DNA from: an uncultured Erysipelotrichaceae bacterium
GTDB lineage: Bacteria; Bacillota_I; Bacilli_A; Erysipelotrichales; Erysipelotrichaceae
Direction of reading: 5' to 3'
Length of the DNA stretch: 11,459 nucleotides
Assembly: GCA_944326175.1 (NCBI GenBank)
Contig: CALVCY010000059.1
Coordinates: forward strand, 1-11,459
The notes beneath the pieces are model-generated. The model had not been told where the DNA came from and ran no database searches. It was given only the letters and a program-made list of their open reading frames with translations. Position numbers and translations under genes: made by a program. Shown piece after piece: positions 1-6,937 of this stretch (position 1 is the first letter of the stretch; each line of letters begins with the position of its first letter).

Positions 1-1065
1 CAGTATCCCGATAGTCTGGACCATAAGCAACGTTATATCACATCGCTCTATGGTTCGACCCATCCCATCATTGGGATGGATGATCCATACGGATACCGTC
101 ACAAAGTGACGGTATCCTTTCGCCAATCCAAATCTGGTTTGACCAGTGGGATCTATGAAGCCGACAGTCATCGGATCGTGGATGTGGATCAGTGTCCGTT
201 GCATCATCCCTTAGCCAATCAAATCATTGAAACTGTGGTCAAAACCGCTGATCAATTTGGCTATACAGCGTTTGATGAAGATCGGCAAACAGGTTTATTG
301 CGCCATTTACAGCTTCGTATCAGCATGGATGATCATGTTTTGCTGACGTTGGTGGTTTCCACCACTAAAATCCCAGGCAGTCGCAAATTTTTTGAATCGA
401 TCCGACAAGCCCATCCTCAGATCGTTTCCATCGTTTTAAACGTAAACAACCGGCACACATCCATGGTTTTAGGCAAACAACAGCGCATCGTCTATGGCAA
501 GGGAATGGTGGTCGATACCATGGGTGGACTCAAATTCCGTATCTCTTCGCAATCGTTTTACCAAGTCAATCCGTTGCAAGCGTGGGTATGTTATAAAACT
601 GCACTGGATCATCTGGATTTAAAACCGACGGATACATTGGTGGATGCGTATTGCGGTACTGGTACGATCGGATTATTAGCCAGTCGGTATGTTAAAAATG
701 TCATCGGGATCGAACTCAATCGCTATGCCATTGTTGATGCATTGGCCAATAAGCGGGACAATGGGATCACCAATATTGTTTTTAAAGTAGGTTCGGTCGA
801 TCGGTATCTGGATGTATTGCAATGTGATGTCGTTATGGTGGACCCACCACGCAGTGGCTGCTCCAAATTATTTTTAGATGCCATCATTCGCAATCGAATT
901 GACCGGATCGGATATATTTCCTGCAATCCAGCCACACAGAAAAGAGATACGGATTATCTAAAACGGCATGGTTATACCATTACTTTTATTCAACCGGTCG
1001 ATATGTTTCCTTTCAGTGATCATTGTGAATGTGTCATAACGCTAAGACGGAGAGTGGATGTGTGA
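1..1065 (+). CDS. rlmD: 23S rRNA (uracil-C5)-methyltransferase, RlmD/RumA family, 5' end outside window
   Basis: The product uses S-adenosylmethionine to methylate C5 of a uracil in 23S rRNA in the cytoplasm. The frame is open from base 1, and the first in-window Met (base 76) lies within homologous sequence (YGYRHKVTVSF resembles the YRnK region), so it is not the start. Counting from that Met, the SAM-binding loop DAYCGTGTIGL is at 190-200, VDPPRSG at 255-261, the catalytic-Cys motif SCNP at 282-285 (Cys283) and the general-base motif HCECV at 316-320 (Glu318). The 354 residues seen fit a family of about 450, so roughly 100 residues (TRAM domain and probable Fe-S cysteines) lie upstream. 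The family is certain. RlmD and the dual-specificity Gram-positive RlmCD cannot be separated from this sequence. Confidence 0.93.
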   Translation, partial: QYPDSLDHKQRYITSLYGSTHPIIGMDDPYGYRHKVTVSFRQSKSGLTSGIYEADSHRIVDVDQCPLHHPLANQIIETVVKTADQFGYTAFDEDRQTGLLRHLQLRISMDDHVLLTLVVSTTKIPGSRKFFESIRQAHPQIVSIVLNVNNRHTSMVLGKQQRIVYGKGMVVDTMGGLKFRISSQSFYQVNPLQAWVCYKTALDHLDLKPTDTLVDAYCGTGTIGLLASRYVKNVIGIELNRYAIVDALANKRDNGITNIVFKVGSVDRYLDVLQCDVVMVDPPRSGCSKLFLDAIIRNRIDRIGYISCNPATQKRDTDYLKRHGYTITFIQPVDMFPFSDHCECVITLRRRVDV

Positions 1066-1334
1066 CCCATTATAAATTGATTGAAAATGAAAATCCCGTG
1101 GAGTAACTAAGGTATAATGAGTTTACAATCATATATCTGATGAGCGAATGGTACGGATTAAAATTTGGACAAGTGAGCTGTTGTTCGCGTGATAAATAGA
1201 TTCCATTTTAAGTGCATTAACCAATGATTTTCCTTTTAAAAACATCCAATGAATAAATGCGAATATCGTTCTTATTGGTGAAAATGAAGCATTCCTTTAA
1301 AAAATATCTATAAAATTTACGCTATGGGGATCAG
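1066..1334. other. intergenic region without a recognised gene
   Basis: This 269-base, fairly A+T-rich gap separates the methyltransferase from the TIGR04076 gene. A perfect TATAAT lies at 1113-1118, but no convincing -35 hexamer sits 16-18 bases upstream. A second A+T stretch, TATAAA at 1309-1314, lies just before the next gene, also without a matched -35. I see no ORF, no tRNA-like fold and no strong hairpin followed by a T-run. It probably holds the promoter of the following two-gene unit, but I cannot place it firmly. Confidence 0.4.
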
Positions 1335-1661
1335 ATGATGCGTACAGTTAAAATTACCGCAGTGAAACAATGTGTTCATCAGGATTTGGTGGATCAATAT
1401 GAACTGGATATGGGCGAACCATGTCCGCTTCATGTCGGGGATACTTTTATATCCGTGGATATGGAAAAGCCGGATGGATTATGCAACAGTGCATGGATTG
1501 CATTGTATCCATATGTCATGACCATTGCATGCGATGGTGAATCCATTCATGGATCGTGGATGAAGGATAAACATACGGCGATCGTCAGTTGCAATGATGG
1601 GGTGCGACCAATGTCTTTTTTGCTCGAACCCTGTTTCGATGATGGTACGAACAAGGATTGA
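1335..1661 (+). CDS. TIGR04076 family protein (function unknown)
   Basis: A small 108-residue cytoplasmic protein with no signal peptide or membrane segment. It matches from memory the pattern of TIGR04076 proteins: an N-terminal VKITAVKQ strand, then PCPLHVGDTFI, then a Cys-rich stretch with GLCNSAWIALYPYVMTIACDG and a C-terminal SCNDGVRPMSF motif. The conserved cysteines suggest a possible metal or redox role, but the family has no established function that I know of. ATG codons at 1335 and 1338 are both possible, with a GGGGA at 1326-1330 as a modest ribosome site. The gene ends four bases before the glycerate kinase ATG, so the two are very likely co-transcribed. Confidence 0.8.
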   Translation: MMRTVKITAVKQCVHQDLVDQYELDMGEPCPLHVGDTFISVDMEKPDGLCNSAWIALYPYVMTIACDGESIHGSWMKDKHTAIVSCNDGVRPMSFLLEPCFDDGTNKD

Positions 1662-1755
1662 TACGATGAAACCGATTCCGCATATTCTGATTGCAATGGA
1701 CTCTTTCAAAGGTAGTTTATCTGCTTTTGAAGTGTGTGATGCTTTGAAAAAAGGG

Positions 1756-1790
1756 ATGGTCTCGACCATGGATGTTATGGTTGAAACCAT
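1756..1790. repeat. two 14-base palindromes of the recurrent family, seven bases apart
   Basis: ATGGTC-TC-GACCAT (1756-1769) and ATGGTT-GA-AACCAT (1777-1790) both have perfect six-base arms with a two-base centre. They lie in the glycerate kinase coding sequence. Confidence 0.7.
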
Positions 1791-2140
1791 CCCATTAGCT
1801 GATGGTGGTGAAGGAAGTATGGAAGTGATCCATCAACATCTTGGTGGAACCATGGTCAGTTGTGAAGTTATGGATCCATTGATGCGGCCGCATATCGCAC
1901 AGTATCTGATGCTCGATGATGGCACTGCCATCATCGAGCTGGCGCAATCCATTGGATTACCGTTATTATCCATCAATGAACGTAATCCGATGGTCACCAC
2001 CAGTTATGGTTTTGGTCAGATGATCATCCATGCTTTACATCGAAACTGCCATCGCATCCTCCTGTGCATTGGTGGCTCTGCCACCAATGACGGCGGATGC
2101 GGGATGGCAGCTGCCATGGGTGTACGCTTTATGGATGCCA

Positions 2141-2153
2141 ATGGTTCAACCAT
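2141..2153. repeat. recurrent palindrome ATGGTT-C-AACCAT in glycerate kinase
   Basis: A perfect 13-base copy within coding sequence, read as Asn-Gly-Ser-Thr-Ile. Confidence 0.8.
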
Positions 2154-2299
2154 CCTTCCCTGTGGCGATAATTTGAATACGATCCAAACCATCGATCTTT
2201 CTCAATTGGATCGGCGCATCAAAACCTGTTCATTTTCTATTGTGGCGGATGTGACCAATCCATTATGTGGGCCAAATGGTGCATCGCACGTTTATTAAT

Positions 2300-2349
2300 A
2301 GCAGTAAGAACACCCCCACTGAAATTCAGTGGCGGGATGAATTACTGCT
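2300..2349. repeat. left-end nested hairpins of the IS element
   Basis: Outer arms AGCAGTAA (2300-2307) and TTACTGCT (2342-2349) are exact complements. An inner hairpin sits between them: CCACTGAA (2316-2323) and TTCAGTGG (2325-2332), extended by CCC/GGG to 2313-2336. The inner stem is at the expected distance from the left cleavage site for TnpA recognition. The outer right arm overlaps the tnpA stop codon, so the fold may also end tnpA transcription. Confidence 0.75.
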
Positions 2350-2743
2350 GTTTTTGATTCTTAATATATTCGGCTACTACAGAGGTAGTGTTCTCACTTA
2401 CGGTTGTGATGAAATAAGAGTTTGACCAATAATATGGCTTCCAATAGTGTTGCGATAATTCTTCACCAAAACGTTTTCTGATTTGACGTGAGGATGCGGA
2501 TTTGTATGCATTCACAAAGTCAGATAACTTAATATTTGGAGAGCATTCAAATAAAATGTGAATATGATCTTCATTACATTCCATCTGAAGTAAAGAGAAT
2601 TTCTGCTCTTTAAAATACTGTTGTGTATATTCTTTTAAAAACTGTTCTTGTTTTCCTTTAATCACCGGATGACGATATTTTGTAACAAGAACCAAATGAT
2701 ATTGTAATAAATAGCAACTGTGACGATTTGTATAATAAGTCAT
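2342..2743 (-). CDS. tnpA: IS200/IS605 family transposase TnpA (Y1 HUH nuclease)
   Basis: A 133-residue single-strand DNA transposase that cuts and rejoins the element ends through a phosphotyrosine intermediate, working as a dimer. The N-terminal YHLVLVTKYRHPV and the HUH metal site at His60-Ile-His62 (EDHIHILFE) are intact. The catalytic tyrosine is Tyr126 in EYIKNQ, with Gln130 on the same helix. Length is normal for the family (about 130-155). AAAGGAG ends eight bases before the ATG on this strand. It is divergent from tnpB across 94 bp. Nothing indicates decay, so the element may still be mobile. Confidence 0.96.
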   Translation of the reverse strand: MTYYTNRHSCYLLQYHLVLVTKYRHPVIKGKQEQFLKEYTQQYFKEQKFSLLQMECNEDHIHILFECSPNIKLSDFVNAYKSASSRQIRKRFGEELSQHYWKPYYWSNSYFITTVSENTTSVVAEYIKNQKQQ

Positions 2744-2837
2744 AATATTTGCTCCTTTTCCTACAACTGATATATTTATGTTATAATAATTATAGCATAA
2801 ATGTATAAAATTTTATGTTTAGAAAGGAGTACAACTG

Positions 2838-4190
2838 ATGTATAAGATTTTACAAATCGAAGTGAGCGGAAAAGACGCTTTATATCCATATTTAATGAAT
2901 ATTGGTCGTCTAAGTAATAACTTATATAACGCCATTTTGTTTCGTCAACGTCAATTAATAACATCACGTAACAAAGATGTATTAAGCGTTAACGAACAGT
3001 CAATTTTGAATGAAGTGGATATCATGAATCTTCACCTTGTAGAACGACACAAACCTGCGCGTTTAATTACAAAATCAGGTGTTGTAAGTTACAATTTCAT
3101 GGATGACTTATTAAAATTCAATCATAATGTTGATTATAAGCATAAAGAGATACCAGCGCATACAGCACAACATGTAGTCAAAAATGTTGTTCAAAACATC
3201 AAGGCGTTCTTTGAAAGTGTAAAAGCTTATAATGAAAATCCGTCTGCATTTAAAGGTAGACCCCAAATGCCAAGATATAAACACAAGGGTGGTGTTTCGT
3301 CTTTTAAGTTTTCCAATCAGGAATGTGTCATTAAGCAAAATAAGAAAGGCAGATATGTAGCAAAACTACCTTATACAAAAGAAACTATTTGTCTTGGTAA
3401 AAAGGTATATGGAAAACTTAAAGAAGTGTCAGTTTCTTTTAATAATAATACTTTTATAATGTCGTTTATTTTTGATGACGGAATATTAATGCCTCAAAGT
3501 TCTGATACACATGATCGTATTTGTGCTATTGATATGGGCATTAATAACTTAATGGCTATTACCAACAATATTGGTTGTCCAAATTTCTTATATAAAGGCG
3601 GTTATTTAAAAAGCATAAACCACTTATATAACAAGAAGATTGCTCATATGCAAAGCGTAAATACCATAGGAACGACCGAAAAGTATAAGCCATCCAAACG
3701 TTATTCCGGTGTTACCTTAAAGCGAAACCATCAGATCAAAGACTATATTTCTAAAGTTTCAAAACACTTCATTCAATGGTGCGTAGAAAATCGTATCGAC
3801 ACCATTGTGGTAGGTAATAACAAACAATGGAAAGATAGCATTGATCTTGGTAGAAGTAATAATCAGCAGTTTGTACAAATTCCACATGCACAGTTGATCA
3901 ATAATCTAAAATATAGAGCTGAACAAAATGGCATTTGTTTCATTGAAACAGAAGAATCATATACGTCTAAAGCATCTTATTTAGACCGTGATGTCATACC
4001 TATTTACAATGAAACGGATAATGATGCCCAATTTAGTGGAAAACGTATTAAACGTGGATTATATAAATCAAAAGACGGCATCATTATCAATGCCGACTTG
4101 AATGGTAGCGCAAATATCATGCGTAAATTTAAGGATGATGTTCTCATTGCATTTGATCAAATAATGATTTTTAAATATGTAACCCTTTAA
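2838..4190 (+). CDS. tnpB: TnpB-family RNA-guided nuclease, variant RuvC site
   Basis: A 450-residue OrfB/TnpB protein of the IS605 group. TnpB proteins use an omega-RNA from the element's right end to cut matching DNA next to a short motif. RuvC-I is present as CAIDMGINNL (Asp232) and RuvC-III as INADLNGSANI (Asp420). The segment where most TnpBs carry the RuvC-II Glu reads TIVVGNNKQWKD, with Gly326 at that position. An ETEESYTSKAS stretch (Glu370, Glu372, Glu373) follows, where a displaced catalytic Glu could sit. The usual CPxCG zinc-ribbon cysteines between RuvC-II and RuvC-III are absent. AAAGGAG at 2823-2829 precedes ATG 2838. The stop codon lies in the loop of the first right-end hairpin. 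Length and reading frame are intact. Whether it cuts DNA cannot be judged from sequence alone. Confidence 0.93.
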   Translation: MYKILQIEVSGKDALYPYLMNIGRLSNNLYNAILFRQRQLITSRNKDVLSVNEQSILNEVDIMNLHLVERHKPARLITKSGVVSYNFMDDLLKFNHNVDYKHKEIPAHTAQHVVKNVVQNIKAFFESVKAYNENPSAFKGRPQMPRYKHKGGVSSFKFSNQECVIKQNKKGRYVAKLPYTKETICLGKKVYGKLKEVSVSFNNNTFIMSFIFDDGILMPQSSDTHDRICAIDMGINNLMAITNNIGCPNFLYKGGYLKSINHLYNKKIAHMQSVNTIGTTEKYKPSKRYSGVTLKRNHQIKDYISKVSKHFIQWCVENRIDTIVVGNNKQWKDSIDLGRSNNQQFVQIPHAQLINNLKYRAEQNGICFIETEESYTSKASYLDRDVIPIYNETDNDAQFSGKRIKRGLYKSKDGIIINADLNGSANIMRKFKDDVLIAFDQIMIFKYVTL

Positions 4191-4303
4191 CAAGGGTATG
4201 AGCTGCGTGAGTCAGCCACATAAGATTTCGTCAGAAGTCGTATGGAAACCCCGATCTGATTTTATTAATCAGTCGTGGGTAATTCATGGTCCTCAAAAAG
4301 GTG
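4182..4303 (+). ncRNA. candidate omega-RNA scaffold with guide
   Basis: The tnpB 3' end and right end form four hairpins in a row: ACCCTT/AAGGGT (4182-4197), GCTG/CAGC (4202-4216), GATTTC/GAAGTC (4224-4239) and CTGATT/AATCAG (4257-4273). This position and multi-stem form match known omega-RNAs of TnpB elements, which run from the tnpB end to the element edge and take their guide from the flanking DNA. The guide would begin at 4288, in the kinase gene (GGTCCTCAAAAAGGTG...). The 5' limit of the RNA, possibly further inside tnpB, and the guide length are not visible. Confidence 0.65.
4257..4287. repeat. right-end hairpin and cleavage site of the IS element
   Basis: A perfect six-base stem CTGATT/AATCAG with a TTATT loop (4257-4273) is followed after nine bases by TTCAT at the element's last five bases. 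Hairpin, short linker and cleavage pentamer is the standard IS200/IS605 right-end order. Confidence 0.7.
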
Positions 4304-4803
4304 CCACATCATCCATGGTTGAAACACTGGATCAAAATCTTTCCCATTTTGGCAATGTGGTGAAACAACAGTTGGATATCGATATCCGTGATATTCCCGG
4401 AAGTGGTGCTGCCGGAGGCATCGGTGGTGGATTGATGGCATTTTGCAATGCGAAAATGCAGTCTGGTATCGCGACGATATTGGATTTGATCGGTTTTGAT
4501 CAGCATGTATATGATGCTGATCTGGTGATTACCGGAGAAGGGCAGATCGATGGTTCGACCATCTATAATAAAGTTCCAACGGGTGTTGCCAAAAGGGTAA
4601 AATCCATCAAAAATATTCCGGTCATTGCAGTGTGCGGGAATATCGGAAGGAATTCAAACAAAGTGTATGACGCAGGAATCGATGCGATCTTTTCCATTGT
4701 TCCTGGACCGATCTCTCTCGATGAATCCATGCATGGTGCAACTGCATTGGTACAGGATTTCGGGATACGTCTTGCACGATTGTTGAAAGCACTTGAAAAA
4801 TAG
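4288..4803 (+). pseudogene. garK: glycerate kinase, C-terminal part (gene split by IS element)
   Basis: The last 171 codons of the interrupted glycerate kinase. It resumes precisely with GPQKGATSSMVETLDQNLSHF, which follows NGASHVY in intact relatives. Other family motifs are PGSGAAGGIGGGLMAF, VITGEGQID and KVPTGVAKR. The open frame runs back to an ATG at 4198 inside the element, giving 30 element-derived residues before the kinase sequence; this could allow a fused C-terminal fragment, but no good ribosome site precedes it and the ATP/substrate N-domain is missing. No frameshift or stop has built up in either half, so the insertion looks recent and potentially reversible by precise excision. 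Confidence 0.92.
4550..4562. repeat. variant palindrome ATGGTTCGACCAT in glycerate kinase
   Basis: Five-base arms around TCG, flanked by G/C to give GATGGT/ACCATC. The same GGTTCGACC core occurs at 52-60 in rlmD and at 7812-7820 before the nitroreductase gene. Confidence 0.7.
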
Positions 4804-4843
4804 AAGCACGTCGGATTCATTGATTGAACCCGACGTGCTTTTT
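4804..4843 (+). terminator. Rho-independent terminator after glycerate kinase
   Basis: An 11-base perfect stem AAGCACGTCGG (4804-4814) and CCGACGTGCTT (4830-4840) runs into five T residues (4839-4843). It begins directly after the kinase stop. It lies between convergent genes and may also slow transcription of the minus-strand peptidase, whose stop is at 4851, although the T-run on that strand is weaker. Confidence 0.88.
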
Positions 4844-4850
4844 AACGCAT

Positions 4851-5999
4851 TCAGAGAATGAACTGATTTCGATCATAATTGGATAAGAATACGGCCTTGT
4901 CTTCTTGAATCAAAATCATATCTTCGATTCGGATATATCCTTCGTTTGGAAACCACATCTTCGGTTCACTGCAGAAAACCATTCCCGGCATCAAGATATC
5001 ATGGTATTGCTTGTTGATCATCGGGAATTCATGGCAATCGATGCCGATTTGATGACCAAGATTATGGGAATCGCGAAAACGCAGATAATCTCCATATCCA
5101 CTTTTGATCACGGATTTTTCTAAAATGGGATACAACTGATCCACTGTGGTAATACCGGGTTGGATGGCGTTAACCATGTCGATTTGTCCTTTCATCAACG
5201 CATGATATCCACCATCAAGTAAATCCGATGGTTTACCAAAATAGACGCTTCTTCCCCAATCGGAACAATAGCCATGGTTCATATAACCGATATCCATGGC
5301 AATGCAGGTATTGTCTTTCAAAATGGATCGATCATGGTAGGTGTTCAGATCAGCTGCGGTATCCTCACCTTTGGTTTTGAATCCAACCGTAGGTGGGAAG
5401 GAAAGATCATCACAATCATGGTCTAAACCATATTGAATGACCAAGGATTCCGCATCATGCTGACTCATTCCAAACTTAAGATTACCAATGACATGTGCCA
5501 TGGCGGTATCTGTGAATTGAGCCATGGCTTTTAATTGGTTGATTTCATCTTCATCTTTGATTTTCCGGATATCTTTGAGTATATCTTCGCAATCCACATA
5601 AGTCAGATGGGTAAAGTTGACATTGAGCGCATCCTGGATGAAATCACGACACGGATATCCGATGCCGATGGTTCTACCATGGACCAACGTGGCTAATACA
5701 TCTTCAAAATAATCCATATAGGTAATGGTTTTATGATGATCATCGATGTGATCAAACGCATCGTTGATGCGTTTGATCGTGATCAGATGATAATCATTTT
5801 TGGCTAAGACCAATAAACATTCAGGTTGGTTGTAACTGGTCGAATGACCACGGATATTGGTCATGCAACTGCGTTGCCAATGATAGTCATTGGCATTGGT
5901 CAGATATTGTAAATTGGCACCTGGACCGAAGACCACGGTATCCAGATGATGTTGTTCCATCAAGTGATAAGCCGCATGAAGTCGGGATGGTTTGATCAT
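4851..5999 (-). CDS. M24 family metallopeptidase (Xaa-Pro aminopeptidase/dipeptidase-like)
   Basis: A 382-residue cytoplasmic enzyme of the pita-bread (creatinase/aminopeptidase P) fold, expected to release the N-terminal residue from peptides with proline in the second position. The N-terminal creatinase-like domain (about 1-140) includes the FGPGANLQYLT motif typical of prolidases. The C-terminal catalytic domain has all five metal ligands: Asp236 (AMDIG), Asp247 (CSDWGR), His316 (NLGHQIG), Glu345 (CSEPKMW) and Glu359 (IRIED). On its strand AAAGGA precedes the ATG by a good distance. It is divergent from the secreted NlpC-like gene. Creatinase or another M24 amidohydrolase remains possible, since the specificity residues cannot be read reliably. 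Confidence 0.9.
   Translation of the reverse strand: MIKPSRLHAAYHLMEQHHLDTVVFGPGANLQYLTNANDYHWQRSCMTNIRGHSTSYNQPECLLVLAKNDYHLITIKRINDAFDHIDDHHKTITYMDYFEDVLATLVHGRTIGIGYPCRDFIQDALNVNFTHLTYVDCEDILKDIRKIKDEDEINQLKAMAQFTDTAMAHVIGNLKFGMSQHDAESLVIQYGLDHDCDDLSFPPTVGFKTKGEDTAADLNTYHDRSILKDNTCIAMDIGYMNHGYCSDWGRSVYFGKPSDLLDGGYHALMKGQIDMVNAIQPGITTVDQLYPILEKSVIKSGYGDYLRFRDSHNLGHQIGIDCHEFPMINKQYHDILMPGMVFCSEPKMWFPNEGYIRIEDMILIQEDKAVFLSNYDRNQFIL
5750..5778. repeat. perfect 13-base inverted repeat inside the M24 gene
   Basis: GATCAAACGCATC (5750-5762) and GATGCGTTTGATC (5766-5778) are exact complements with a GTT loop. It lies early in the minus-strand coding sequence, around residues 74-83, and would form a strong mRNA hairpin. 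There is no following T-run. Confidence 0.7.
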
Positions 6000-6043
6000 A
6001 AAAATTCCTTTCTAACTCAACGAAAATAGTTTCAATAAAAGTG

Positions 6044-6057
6044 TGTGAAATGTCACA
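6044..6057. promoter_or_regulatory. palindromic operator candidate TGTGA-N4-TCACA
   Basis: A perfect five-base inverted repeat TGTGA-AATG-TCACA lies between two divergent genes and six bases upstream of the -35 of the likely NlpC-like promoter. The half-sites look like CRP/FNR-type sites, but the gap is four bases, not the six of E. coli CRP. No regulator gene is in the window. Confidence 0.4.
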
Positions 6058-6062
6058 TAAAG

Positions 6063-6091
6063 TTGTAAGAATTTTGCAATGTTGCTACACT
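6063..6091 (+). promoter_or_regulatory. probable promoter of the secreted NlpC-like gene
   Basis: TTGTAA (6063-6068), a 17-base spacer and TACACT (6086-6091), with an extended -10 TGC directly before it. Spacing is ideal, and the start would fall about 20 bases upstream of the GGAGG ribosome site. Confidence 0.55.
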
Positions 6092-6120
6092 ACAAAATGT
6101 TTGAATTTTTGGAGGATAAC

Positions 6121-6879
6121 ATGCAGTTGAATAAATTTCGTGGAAACAACAAAAGCAAACACCTGCTCTTATTATCAATTTTAGTGATTCTGTGTGGTTC
6201 GGTGCTCACTGTTTCCACCGTCTATGCGACGGATAATGAGCCCAACGAAAGCACAACGTTAATGATGCATGATCGTTCCATTGATGCGGTGGAACTACCC
6301 ACAACACCGTTTAACAAAATCACGGGCAATACGATGGTCGATTTGGGGGAAATGATCGTTGAAACACCGGATCTTTCCTATGATAAAACCGATTATCAGC
6401 CATTGGTCGATTATGGATACAACAATTGTGGTGAAAATGCGACCTTTAGTGTTGACGGTTGTGTCTGCAATGAAGGATATGAAGGGGATGCCAAAACCGG
6501 ATGTACCGTGATCCCGGAACCGGTCAGTTATACCTATGATCCTGCTTCCTGGCAATCCGTGACAACGGATGTGAGTGGCTATTGGAGTGACAATGCGATC
6601 GTCAATGCCGCATTGAGTTTGGTCGGATCATACGGATACTGGTGTACCGATGTGGTCAATATCGCGTTGGCAGCCGGTGGATGGAGCGGAAGCTACACCG
6701 ATGGGGTAGAAGTTGGTCTGGATGGTATGGTTCCGGGCGATGTCATCTTCTATCCAAGCCATTATGCCATTTATGTCGGAAACGGCATGGCAGTTCATGG
6801 TGGTTACAAGGGATTGAACGTTATTTTAGGTGATGTGGTCGTCGGCAAACAGCCTTATACCGCATACCATTGTCAATAA
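6121..6879 (+). CDS. secreted EGF-like / NlpC-P60-like cell-wall hydrolase
   Basis: A 252-residue protein probably acting outside the cell on peptidoglycan. Start 6121 is chosen because GGAGG (6111-6115) lies just upstream; an in-frame ATG at 6079 has no such site. Residues 1-36 form a signal peptide with a basic start, a long hydrophobic core and a VYA cleavage point. An acidic linker follows. Residues 103-128 carry four cysteines in an EGF-like spacing (C103, C114, C116, C128, with CNEGYEGD). The C-terminal domain (about 150-252) resembles NlpC/P60: a helix with Cys175 (YGYWCTDVV), then PGDVIFYPSHYAIYVGNG with His214, then His226. It lacks a sortase motif. Substrate specificity is unknown, and a CHAP-type amidase is an alternative. 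Confidence 0.75.
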   Translation: MQLNKFRGNNKSKHLLLLSILVILCGSVLTVSTVYATDNEPNESTTLMMHDRSIDAVELPTTPFNKITGNTMVDLGEMIVETPDLSYDKTDYQPLVDYGYNNCGENATFSVDGCVCNEGYEGDAKTGCTVIPEPVSYTYDPASWQSVTTDVSGYWSDNAIVNAALSLVGSYGYWCTDVVNIALAAGGWSGSYTDGVEVGLDGMVPGDVIFYPSHYAIYVGNGMAVHGGYKGLNVILGDVVVGKQPYTAYHCQ

Positions 6880-6895
6880 GCATACTATTTTATTT

Positions 6896-6936
6896 GAATG
6901 AAAACACGGATGGTTCAACCATCCGTGTTTTCATTC
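6896..6936. terminator. 41-base perfect hairpin, bidirectional terminator
   Basis: Arms 6896-6915 and 6917-6936 are exact 20-base complements around a single C. The arms carry AAAA/TTTT near their bases, so each strand gets a U-rich run. It sits between the convergent NlpC-like gene (stop 6879) and the nitroreductase (stop 6950). The tip of the hairpin is the recurrent ATGGTTCAACCAT palindrome (6910-6922). Confidence 0.9.
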
Positions 6937-6937
6937 T

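Larger units (their letters stand above)
1666..2298 (+). pseudogene. garK: glycerate kinase, N-terminal part (gene split by IS element)
   Basis: This is the first 210 codons of a GarK/GlxK-type glycerate kinase, which phosphorylates D-glycerate with ATP to feed glycolysis. Visible family motifs are MDSFKGSLSA near the N-terminus, LADGGEGS, IGGSATNDGG and DVTNPLCGPNGASHVY. The start is ATG 1666 with AAGGA at 1653-1657. A longer in-frame opening from 1594 overlaps the upstream gene and adds 24 unrelated residues, so I rejected it. Codon 210 (TAT) ends at 2295; the next codon, TAA, is already the first bases of the inserted element. This half lacks the GPQKGA motif and the C-terminal domain, so it is very unlikely to be active alone. 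Joining 1666-2295 to 4288-4803 gives 381 residues, the usual family length. Confidence 0.93.
2296..4287. mobile_element. IS200/IS605-family insertion sequence with divergent tnpA and tnpB
   Basis: A complete element of about 1992 bp inside the glycerate kinase gene. It has no terminal inverted repeats and no target duplication, as expected for Y1-transposase elements that move as single-stranded DNA. Boundaries come from protein reconstruction: the left flank ends in TTTAT (2291-2295), and the kinase reading frame resumes exactly at 4288 with GGT CCT (GPQKGA). The right end closes with TTCAT (4283-4287), a plausible right cleavage site matching the left TTTAT. Subterminal hairpins lie at 2313-2336 and 4257-4273, the positions where TnpA binds in this family. 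The element is visibly more A+T-rich than its surroundings. TTTAATTAAT-like ambiguity exists because TTTATTAAT occurs at both 2291-2299 and 4261-4269, but only the given ends restore the kinase. Confidence 0.92.

Noticed and set aside
1594..1665. Longer N-terminus for glycerate kinase from the ATG at 1594
   Set aside because: It overlaps the TIGR04076 gene by 68 bases, adds 24 residues unlike any glycerate kinase, and a normal AAGGA site serves ATG 1666.
2291..4269. TTTATTAAT at both ends read as a nine-base target duplication of the IS element
   Set aside because: Joining at those repeats leaves an in-frame stop and does not restore the kinase; this family also makes no target duplication. 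The TTTAT-to-TTCAT boundaries restore the frame exactly.
4198..4287. Functional start for the kinase C-terminal half at ATG 4198
   Set aside because: The first 30 codons are the structured right end of the IS element, and no ribosome site precedes the ATG.
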